Shown in pieces: positions 9,184 through 16,724 of a stretch of 64,000 nt of DNA. Below the pieces are notes generated by a model, which saw nothing but the letters and a program-made list of their open reading frames with translations, was not told where the DNA came from and searched no databases. Position numbers and translations under genes: made by a program. Within the stretch, counting starts at the first letter, position 1. Each line of letters opens with the position of its first letter. The DNA lies in the NCBI GenBank assembly GCA_905221605.1, contig CAJNDS010002092.1, positions 586,108 to 650,107 on the forward strand, written 5' to 3'. Origin of the DNA: Symbiodinium natans. Lineage: Eukaryota; Sar; Dinophyceae; Suessiales; Symbiodiniaceae.

Positions 9184-9915
9184 GATCCCACACCTGTCGC
9201 CAGCCCCCAAATCTCGAACAAACCGAATTGGAGAACTACCCAAATACCAAAAGCTTTCTTATTCTACTAGCTTGATGTAACATCCCGGGCAGCAACTCGG
9301 TCTTTGGACCATTCCCTTGCTGAAGTTGCTGAGGTGGCGCCTGCATCGTTGACGGCACTTGGTTTGGGGACCTCGAGCAAGAGGCCCGAGCTCTTGGCGA
9401 CCTCAACCGTAAAGAGCCCTTGATCCATCGACTTTGAAAAGGGCTTCGTGAACAGTAAAGCCTGAAGTTTTCCGTGATATCAATGTGACTGCCCAAAGCT
9501 TTTTTCTAAACAAGTAAATAGGTCCAAAGGGAAGCCGAAAGTCCAAGTCACCTAAAACCTCTGTCAAATTCAACAGCATATCATTCGGAGTTTCCCAAGG
9601 CCCCAAAAGAGCTCGAGGCTAGTTGAGGTACCCTCTTTAAAGGGTATATGTAGGGCCCTACTTCCTTCACTCCCTACGAAAAAACCCTACGAAAGAACCA
9701 GCGGGTTCAGGGTTATTTCGCCCCCAAGGTTGAGGCCCCAGAAGTCGGGGGGTTGCGATTCCCAAGCCGCGGGCTTGAGGTGGGTTTAGGCGTCAGGGGT
9801 TTAGGGTTTAGGGGTTTAGGGTCTAGGGTTTAGGGGTTTAGGGTTTAGGAGTTTAGGGTCTAGGGTTCAGGGTTTAGGGATACTAAGTTACCCTAACTGA
9901 GCCCCCTGGGAGCAG
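9184..9915. repeat. Unique spacer, family A fragment, TTTAGGG variants
   Basis: 9184-9620 is unique sequence with short minus-strand ORFs that I do not support. 9626-9700 has GAGGTACCC, AAAGGGTATAT and TTCACTCCCTACGAA blocks of family A. 9780-9890 is TTTAGGGG/TTTAGGG. Confidence 0.45.
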
Positions 9916-10061
9916 ACGAGCCGTTTCGCGGCATTCCCAGCGGTGCCCGCGACTTTGGCGTGCGCGCATGCCCGTCGCGAACTGTTGTCGCCCTCCACTG
10001 ATGACCCTTACTCAACCGAGAGCATCCAACCACAGGGACCAGAAGAGTCCTGGCATCCTGG
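9916..10061 (+). CDS. Candidate 146-bp exon
   Basis: Acceptor GGGAGCAG; reads SRFAAFPAVPATLACAHARR then SPSTDDPYSTESIQPQGPEE; donor at GG/GTTTAGGG (10062). 48 codons open with TTTAGGG variants on both sides. Unknown product. Confidence 0.5.
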
Positions 10062-11132
10062 GTTTAGGGTTTAGGGTTTAGGGTTTAGGGTTTGGGGTTT
10101 AGGGTTTAGGGTTTAGGGTTTAGGGTGGGTCGTGCACTCCATGGCACCAGCAGGGCAATGTCCTTGCTTCGATGACGGTTGTCGCTCTTGTGCTCCAAGA
10201 AGATCGTCGGGATATAGTAGCCCTAAACCCTAAACCCTAAACCCTAAACCCTAAACCCTAAACCCTAAACCCGAAACCCTAAAGGAATGTACCTAGCAGC
10301 GCAGGGCCCTTCACATTCCTAACGCTACTCTTGGGGTTCCCCCTTTTTGGGGTTCCCCCTGTTTGGGGTTCCCATTAGGATCCTTTTCTCACAAGAGCAG
10401 CGATGTCTACAGGGACCTCACTGTGATCCTTTTAGTAGGTTTGAACAGAATTTCTAATTTCCATTAATCCCCCCTTACAAAGCCCTATATTTATAATCTG
10501 CGTAAAGCCGTCAGAGAGTCTATATTTTTCTAGGCTCCCAAAACCTACTACCCACTCAATAAGCCTGCAAAAGAGGCGCCTAGGCATGCTACAGTCTCTC
10601 CAGGCTGTTAGGTTGGATGCATGTCGATTCTGAGAAACCCGAAATATTCAACATGTTCACCCTAGACCCTGGCCCTCCGTGACCTAGGGTTTTGGGCTTA
10701 GGGTTTAGGGTTTAGGGTTTAGGGTTTAGGCCTGTTGACCCGGAACGCTTAACACCCAGACCTCAAACCCGAAACCTTTGGAACATGCAGCTCTAGGTAA
10801 CCCTAAACCCTGTAGAACATGCAGTCAGGAGATGTCGGACGAAGTGAGGACGGCACGATCTCTTCAGAACCTACTGACCAAGGCGGATGCCGGAAATCCT
10901 TCGCGACTCCAATCCTAAACCCTAAGCCGTAAACGCCCTTCTGAGATCCGTAGACATCAATGAAGCCTAAACCCTCAAGCCTCACTTAATTAGGGTCAGG
11001 GGGTTGACAGTACGCATTCAGGGATGCAACGGGGATTTGGGACATCTGTGGGGTTTCGGGTTTAGGTTTTAGGGTTCAAGTTTAGGGTTTAGGGTTTAGG
11101 GTTTAGGGTTCAAGTTTCGGGTGTTTTTAAAG
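10062..11132. repeat. Telomeric arrays and a unique 400-bp spacer
   Basis: TTTAGGG 10062-10125 (the array supplies the donor), CCCTAAA 10222-10285, unique 10290-10680 with a GGGGTTCCCCCTTTTT repeat near 10333-10370, TTTAGGG 10690-10730 and 11055-11120. A minus ORF at 10803-10985 overlaps CCCTAAA repeats and is not supported. Confidence 0.55.
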
Positions 11133-11222
11133 CCAACGCCCTGAAGCTTGCAAGCGCATTCGCGACCTGGGTGTGCAGGCACAGCGGATTCCCGACCTGA
11201 CCGTGATCCTGATCCTTGGCAG
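11133..11222 (+). CDS. Candidate exon
   Basis: Acceptor TTTTTAAAG, donor GGCAG/GTTCAGGG. Reads RPEACKRIRDLGVQAQRIPD, then LTVILILG. 90 bp open, clean borders, arrays on both sides. Confidence 0.5.
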
Positions 11223-11534
11223 GTTCAGGGCAATTTACCGGAAAACCTAGACCCTAAACCCTAAGCCCTGAACCCTAAACCCTAGCCCTAAACCCTAGAC
11301 CCTAGACCCTAAACCCTGAACCCTAAACGGAAGTACGCCTTTTGTGAGCGAGCGTCAGTCTGCAGACCCATCCACCCAAGACCACCTGTTCGCAACTCCG
11401 AGTCGGGTTGTTGAGGCGCATGCCTCCGTTAACCCTACGCCCTTTGGGGTTTAGGGTTTGGGGTTTGGGGTTTGGGGTTGGGGTTAGGGTTTAGGGTTTA
11501 GGGTTTTAGGCTTTGGGTACACCCCCCACCCGAG
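11223..11534. repeat. Degenerate CCCTAAA then TTTAGGG/TTTGGGG
   Basis: CCCTAAA-like 11245-11330 with CCCTAGA variants, and TTTGGGG/TTTAGGG 11440-11510. The unique spacer 11331-11435 was not assigned. Confidence 0.5.
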
Positions 11535-11625
11535 GAAGTGCAAGCACGACCTGGCGGCCAAGAACACCTTTGACTTCGAAGCTGTTGATCGCGACTACCA
11601 GGCCGCTGGGCTCAGAATGAGCGGA
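11535..11625 (+). CDS. Candidate exon, 3' border uncertain
   Basis: Acceptor CACCCGAG; reads KCKHDLAAKNTFDFEAVDRD, then YQAAGLRMS. No GT donor is close; a GA donor (AGCG/GACAAAG) is possible, and GA-AG introns are known in dinoflagellates. Confidence 0.4.
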
Positions 11626-11635
11626 CAAAGAACGC

Positions 11636-12035
11636 CCAAAACCCTAAACCCTAAACCCTAAACCCTAAACCCTAAACCCTAAACCCTAAACCCTAAACCC
11701 TAAACCCTAAACCCTAAACCCGGAACTCTAAATCCTAAACCCAAGCCACAAATTCCCGAGCAGCCCTAAGCCCTGAACCCTCAATTGGCAATTTAAATCC
11801 TAAACCCTAACCCTAAACCCTAAACCCTAAACCCTAAACCCTAAACCCTAAACCCTAAACCCTAAACCCTAAACCCTAAACCCTAAACCCTAAACCCTAA
11901 AGCCCTAATATGAGGGACTGGCTAAATCCCGCGCCTCTCTAGGTCGCCTTGGGCGGGACATTTGCAAGTTTGTTGTGAAAGCGAGTTTAGGGTTTAGGGC
12001 TTAGGGTTTAGGGTTTAGGGTACCTAACCCCAAAA
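11636..12035. repeat. Two CCCTAAA arrays and a short TTTAGGG array
   Basis: CCCTAAA 11638-11722 and 11800-11900, then TTTAGGG 11985-12030. Confidence 0.75.
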
Positions 12036-12039
12036 GCGA

Positions 12040-12834
12040 TACCCCCAGAAACGGGCCAGTTCTATCCTCATAGCTTGAGTTGATTACCTTTCTCAGATTG
12101 TTTTATTTCTAGAAATCTGAGGGGCGGTTGTAAGAAGCAACCAAATTTCAGAAATTTAGGACCCAAGGACGAGGGGGTACCCTCGATTTCTGAATTTCTA
12201 AATCAGTGTTAGGGATCCTTTTTGCTTTTTGGGTTATGGGCTTTCTTATATATAAGCAAAAAGGATCCTTTTTTCTTCCTAGGGGAACAGGGATTAAGAT
12301 TTAGTCTAGCTCCCAATTTTCGCATTTTTTATCCGGGGTCCAGCCGTGAGCATGCTCGTTTCTTAAACCAACGATTGCTGAACCAGTGCAGTCACTGTAC
12401 TTTGTTTTACTTATAAATTTTGGTTTACTGTTGCTGATTAGTTATCAGTTATTACTCACTCAGGGTACATGATCAGTGTTTTTAGTTGTTGTCTGTGAAT
12501 AGCCAAGACATATCTGTTCACGATTAAGTATAACTTTGAGTTGTTAGCTGTAAAGCGTTAACTGCTAGTTTGTATTTCTTAACTATTGCTTAGTACTGAC
12601 GAGTTTTAGCTTACACATAAGTCTGAATTATTCTCACTGGATGCTAATGACTAACTACTCATAATGACTAATGAACGACTCAGTACTACTGATTACATAT
12701 TTGCGATGTGTGGGCCTTTTATGTATTATTAAACAACCATCAAGCACATCCTGATTTCACCATTCGGTCATTCAGCATGGTTGTTCTCCTCATTCGCATC
12801 ATTTGTGGCGTTTACCACGTGTTCTTTCTCATTC
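12040..12834. other. AT-rich unique block without telomeric repeats
   Basis: AT-rich, with no heptamer repeats. Contains the inverted repeat GGATCCTTTTTGCTT (12213-12227) / AAGCAAAAAGGATCC (12256-12270), a strong hairpin. A 64-aa plus ORF at 12222-12416 overlaps the hairpin and is not convincing. Could be an intron interior or an old insertion. Confidence 0.5.
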
Positions 12835-13068
12835 TCACCCTAAACCCTAAACCCTAAACCCTAAACCCGAAACCCTAAACGTTCTTCAGTTGGCTGTTTG
12901 TGCATACCAGTCGTCACCTCCCTGGAAACACTCCGGGTTGAGTGCAGGTTGCTTGGTTCAGAGTTTAAGGTCCCTAAACCCTAAACCCTAAACCCTAAAC
13001 CCTAATCCCTAAACCCTAAACCCTAAACCCTAAACCCTATTAGGGGCTTGAGGGGGTCCAACCCTCAG
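12835..13068. repeat. Two CCCTAAA arrays
   Basis: 12838-12880 and 12972-13039. The second ends 30 bp before the acceptor CCCTCAG (13068). Confidence 0.7.
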
Positions 13069-13134
13069 CGGCAACTCGAAGCCCGGAAGATTGCATCCGT
13101 TACCCAGGAGCGGCTGGCTGCGTACAAGGCGGAG
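13069..13134 (+). CDS. Candidate exon, 22 codons
   Basis: Acceptor CCCTCAG and donor GAG/GTGGGC, phase 0 at both ends. Reads RQLEARKIASVTQERLAAYK, then AE; helical and charged. Unknown product. Confidence 0.55.
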
Positions 13135-13467
13135 GTGGGCCCAAGAGACCTGGGAAATTTTTCGGGTTCCCTAAACCCTAAACCCTAAACCCTAAACCCT
13201 AAACCCTAAAAACTAAACCCTAAACCCTAGATCTGGGGTTTTCAGGGTTCCCAACAGGCTCCGCATGTGGTTTAGAGCTTTCGGGCTTGTGGGCTAGGGG
13301 GGCCTCATGTTAGGGTTCTGTTTCACGCCTGAACCTTCCAGCAGTGCGGTTTTAAATTCTGGGCCCTATAAGCCCAATCCTAAGGCCTCTAAAACTCAAG
13401 GCTGCCAAAAAGGGTTTAGGGTTTAGGGTTTAGGGTTTAGGGTTTAGGGTTTAGGGAGTTTCGACAG
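13135..13467. repeat. CCCTAAA then TTTAGGG array
   Basis: CCCTAAA 13170-13230; unique 13235-13405; TTTAGGG 13410-13455; acceptor CGACAG at 13467. Confidence 0.6.
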
Positions 13468-13534
13468 CGGCGCCGTGCAACACATCAAGAGCGTCCATTG
13501 CATTACTCGAAACGACGGGCGCTTGGGACCACCG
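13468..13534 (+). CDS. Candidate exon
   Basis: Acceptor TTCGACAG and donor CACCG/GTCGGTG. Open for 22 codons with many Arg (RRRATHQERPLHYSKRRALG). Basic low-complexity; moderate support. Confidence 0.35.
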
Positions 13535-13719
13535 GTCGGTGGGTCGGGGAAACTTCAGAGTAGGGTTTAGGGTTTAGGGCGTGCCAGACGGGAGCGCGCT
13601 TTGGGAGCGCGCGGTAGTCTGCAGACCTACCCACCCCAAGACCGCCCACTTACAACTCTCAAGGAGTTAAGACCTTTTATTTTTTTACAAAGCATCACAT
13701 GAGTCAGCACTCACACCCT

Positions 13720-14055
13720 TTTTGGGGATTTCCACAAGGTGCGTGGACCAGGCGCAAAGCTGCAGCAGACGGAAACGAGGCAGGGTCCGTGAAGACAGCT
13801 TGGGGTGGCGCGAAGGGGCTAAGGGATGGGCCAGGAACAGAGAAAGGCAGCGAGGCTTGGGTTAACCAAAAAAGAAAACAGGGCTGGTAGCTTGGCTTGG
13901 CGCGAACGGGGTAAGGTGGGGTGCCGAACCAGGGTCAGGACCAGGCACAAAGTTGCAGCAAACGGAAGCGAGGCAGGACAGATTGGGTAGGCGCGAAGGG
14001 GCTAAAGCCAGAGGGAGGGCACACAAACTGGTGCGCGGACAGCCAGGGCCAGGGC
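13720..14055 (+). repeat. Diverged tandem duplication of about 190 bp
   Basis: GGACCAGGCGCAAAGCTGCA (13743) recurs as GGACCAGGCACAAAGTTGCA (13938), and GGCGCGAAGGGGCTAA occurs at 13807 and 13990. Short plus ORFs span it but look repetitive. Confidence 0.6.
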
Positions 14056-14059
14056 CGCA

Positions 14060-14450
14060 AAACTAGTCGGGCAGAGGGTCAGGGCCAGGGTCAGGGTCAG
14101 GGAGGGCCAGGGCCAGGGCAGGGCGACAGGACCAACCCAGGGCCAGGGCCAGCGCCAGGGCCTGGCCAGGGCCAGGGCCAGGCCAGAGGGCAGGGGTCAG
14201 GAATGCCAATGCCAAGGGCCAGGTCAGGGTCAGGCCAGGGCCAGGGCCAGGGCCAGGGCCAGGGCCAGGGCCAGGGCCAGGGCCAGGGCCAGGGCCAGGG
14301 CCAGGGCCAGGCCAGGGCCAGGGCCAGGGCCAGGGCCAGGGCCGGGCCGCCAGGGCCAAGGCCAGGGCTAGGGTGAGGGCCAGGGCCAGGGCCAGGGGCC
14401 AGGGCCAGGGGCCAGGGCCAGGGCCAGGCAGGGCCAGGGTCAGGGCAGGG
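14060..14450 (+). repeat. GGGCCA minisatellite
   Basis: Hexamer GGGCCA/GGCCAG with occasional GGTCAG. It is open on both strands (Gly-Gln type peptide on plus, Pro-Trp type on minus) because a hexamer array without stops is open in every frame. I do not call a gene. Confidence 0.85.
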
Positions 14451-14680
14451 CAAAAACCAGATTGGCCTTCTTGGCCAAGCCCTGCCTGCCCCAACAAAAC
14501 GGCCCCTGGTCCCCTCAGCCCAGCGGACGGGGGTGATGGACCAGAGATCTCAAGGGCCGTCCCAGGGGGCCCTCCAGTGCAGGACCCAACCATGTGCGCG
14601 GACAGCTTGGGGTTTACAAAACAGTGACAACTGCTGACTCGGCCTGTGCCTGCCTGGAGGGTAAGCCAGCCTGGAGGCCA

Positions 14681-14803
14681 TGTTTAGATTTGTAGGTGTC
14701 ACACAACATGTTTCACAATGAGTGAGCATACACATGCGACATTGGCTCAAGCCGTCAAAAGTGATTGCACCTGCAGTGTTAGTTCTGCCTTAAACTCCGT
14801 TCA
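14681..14803 (+). repeat. 5' LTR
   Basis: 123 bp, TGTTTAGATT to CTCCGTTCA, identical to 23651-23773. Very short for a copia LTR. Contains ATTGGCTCAAG at 14741-14751 (see findings). Confidence 0.97.
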
Positions 14804-14821
14804 TGGTAGCGGAGCTGTCGG
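14804..14821 (+). promoter_or_regulatory. Primer binding site
   Basis: TGGTAGCGGAGC starts directly after the LTR. TGGTA is the complement of a tRNA 3' end (TACCA), the form used when initiator tRNA-Met primes. The exact tRNA is not proven. Confidence 0.75.
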
Positions 14822-14826
14822 TTTGA

Positions 14827-15045
14827 ATGGACAGCAGACGCGACCTTGCTGACGAAAGTGCTGAAAGTGACAACGAAGGTTTTGCTGTGGTGCAAGATCC
14901 CGCTGTGCACCGCTGGGAACGCTTGATCCGTTTACTCTATCGGATTAGGCGACTGCAAAGGATTTGGGGCCTCCTGGGCCAGCATCTCCAGACTTTCGTC
15001 CAAAGCAGCGAGTTCCGCCGTCGGCTGGCTAATCGTTTGCGATGA
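14827..15045 (+). CDS. 72-aa leader ORF upstream of gag
   Basis: ATG lies 6 bp after the PBS. The product is rich in Arg/Leu in its second half (RLIRLLYRIRRLQRIWGLLG). Its TGA (15043-15045) overlaps the gag ATG (15042-15044) as ATGA, the arrangement of coupled termination-reinitiation or a -1 shift. Not a known copia domain; may be the true gag N-terminus. Confidence 0.55.
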   Translation: MDSRRDLADESAESDNEGFAVVQDPAVHRWERLIRLLYRIRRLQRIWGLLGQHLQTFVQSSEFRRRLANRLR

Positions 15046-16724
15046 GCAGCCAGGAACAGCAACAGGCACAAGTGACTGCAGCGCAAGTGATGCAGGAGCT
15101 TGTGAATCTGAGAAACGAACTCACAAGGCAACGCGAAGAGAATGATCGGCTAAGGGCCGAGCAAAGCACAGCACTTGAGCGAGTGCGGCAAGAGAGTGCA
15201 GCTCAAGTTGCGGAAGTGCGAGCACAAGCGCATACGGCAGTGCAGCAGGCGACGGCTCAGATGGGCACGATGCCACAGTTGGTGAGCGACATGGTCAAGT
15301 CGAACAAGGAACTGGTTGAGGCCATGGCAAAGAAAGGAGGACCAAACGAGAAGCTCTGTTTGGTCGACACAAAGGGCCTGGGAAAGCCGACGACCTTCTC
15401 AGGTGAGAGTGAACAGTTCCAACCATGGAGGCATCGAATGTCGAGCTACGTTTGTTCGATCCACCATGATCTGCAAGAAGTTCTAGAGTGGCTCGAAGAG
15501 AGGGAGAAGCCATTCTCCTCGGAGGAGTTGGACACAGCCTTTGGAGAAAAGGCGTTGGAGGCGGATCGAGTTCCCAGACTGCAAGAAAAGTCGAGGGAGC
15601 TCGCGAACGCGCTCCAAATGGTTACCTCGAAGGAACCATTTACGATCGTGTGCAATTGCCAGAACAACGGGTTCGAGGCATGGAGACGCCTTACGAGGCG
15701 ATACGATCCTGCGACTGCAAGCAGGAAGCGCACGATGTTGAGAGCGATTATATCGCCCCAGAAGCAGAAGCTGGAGAATCTCCCTCAGGCCATCGAAGAA
15801 TGGGCCGACGCTGTGCGCACTTACGAGAAGCGCAAGGACAGCACAGGGCGACGAACGACCCTGGCTGATGAGATAAAGATGGCAGCACTGGAGGCAATGT
15901 TGCCACAGGAGCTGGAGTCTCACATCCAGTTGAACCAGAGCCGGTTCTCCACGTACGACGACGTGCTCGACGAGGTGACTCGCTTCATCGAGTACAAGAC
16001 AGGAAAGAGTCTGAAGGTGATTTCTGCAGCCGCAGCCAGTGCGGCGAGCAAGGATGATCCTATGGACCTGTCGTATGTGGAGAGAGGCAAAGGAAAAGGA
16101 GCAAGCAAGGTCGTGTGCCACAACTGCGGCAGGAGCGGACACTATGCCCGCGACTGCTGGAGCAATGGAGGCAAAGGTTCGCAGCAGCAACGGGGCTCAC
16201 CCAAAGGTCCAGGGCAACAAGGAGGAAAACCAAGCAGCAAAGGAGGAAGAGGGAGCCCCAAAGGAGGAAAGGACAAAGGAAAAGGTAAGAAAGGAAAAGG
16301 CAAAAAGGGAAAAGGCAAGAAAGGTGGCAAGAACAAGAAACACGTAGGAAACATAGAAGAAGGAGGAGAGAACACAGGAGAAGGAAACCAGGACGAGAAC
16401 TGGCAGGAAGGAGAAGAGGATGAAGGCTGGGAAGACGGAGACTGGGGAGAAACCTGGGAGGACGGTTGGGAGGAAGCAGAAACAAACAACCTCTACGTGG
16501 GAGCGTTAGAAAGAGAGAGCCCGAAGAGAGAGAAAGAGAAGAAGAAGAAAGAGTCGAAGCCAGACCCCGGCAGTCGTGGCTCAAGTAGGGAAGAGGGCTC
16601 CGGCCCGACCGTGCTTGGGGCCATGGCGCCGTTTCTTCAAAGGAGGAAAAAGACGAGGATGAAAAGGAGCTGGAAGCTCTGGAAGAGCAAATGGACAGAG
16701 CAAGGGGTCAGTTCCAAGACCTGA
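15042..16724 (+). CDS. gag: Gag polyprotein with zinc knuckle
   Basis: 560 aa. N-terminal coiled coil (about residues 1-80, Glu/Gln/Arg rich), then the copia gag (UBN2-like) core including TTFSGESEQFQPWRHRM and an EAWRRLTRRY box. The zinc knuckle CHNCGRSGHYARDC is at residues 359-372, followed by a long Gly/Lys-rich then acidic Trp-rich tail. Overlaps the next ORF, which is in the -1 frame (open from about 16588). A candidate slippery run of five A is at 16647-16651. Confidence 0.9.
   Translation: MSSQEQQQAQVTAAQVMQELVNLRNELTRQREENDRLRAEQSTALERVRQESAAQVAEVRAQAHTAVQQATAQMGTMPQLVSDMVKSNKELVEAMAKKGGPNEKLCLVDTKGLGKPTTFSGESEQFQPWRHRMSSYVCSIHHDLQEVLEWLEEREKPFSSEELDTAFGEKALEADRVPRLQEKSRELANALQMVTSKEPFTIVCNCQNNGFEAWRRLTRRYDPATASRKRTMLRAIISPQKQKLENLPQAIEEWADAVRTYEKRKDSTGRRTTLADEIKMAALEAMLPQELESHIQLNQSRFSTYDDVLDEVTRFIEYKTGKSLKVISAAAASAASKDDPMDLSYVERGKGKGASKVVCHNCGRSGHYARDCWSNGGKGSQQQRGSPKGPGQQGGKPSSKGGRGSPKGGKDKGKGKKGKGKKGKGKKGGKNKKHVGNIEEGGENTGEGNQDENWQEGEEDEGWEDGDWGETWEDGWEEAETNNLYVGALERESPKREKEKKKKESKPDPGSRGSSREEGSGPTVLGAMAPFLQRRKKTRMKRSWKLWKSKWTEQGVSSKT

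Noticed and set aside
14060-14593. Long ORFs over the GGGCCA array (up to 176 aa, minus strand)
   Set aside because: A stop-free hexamer is open in all frames; the peptide is pure repeat without a domain.
14741-14751. A spliced-leader RNA gene
   Set aside because: Only the last ten bases match and no donor (GT) or downstream RNA gene structure follows; kept only as a possible relic.
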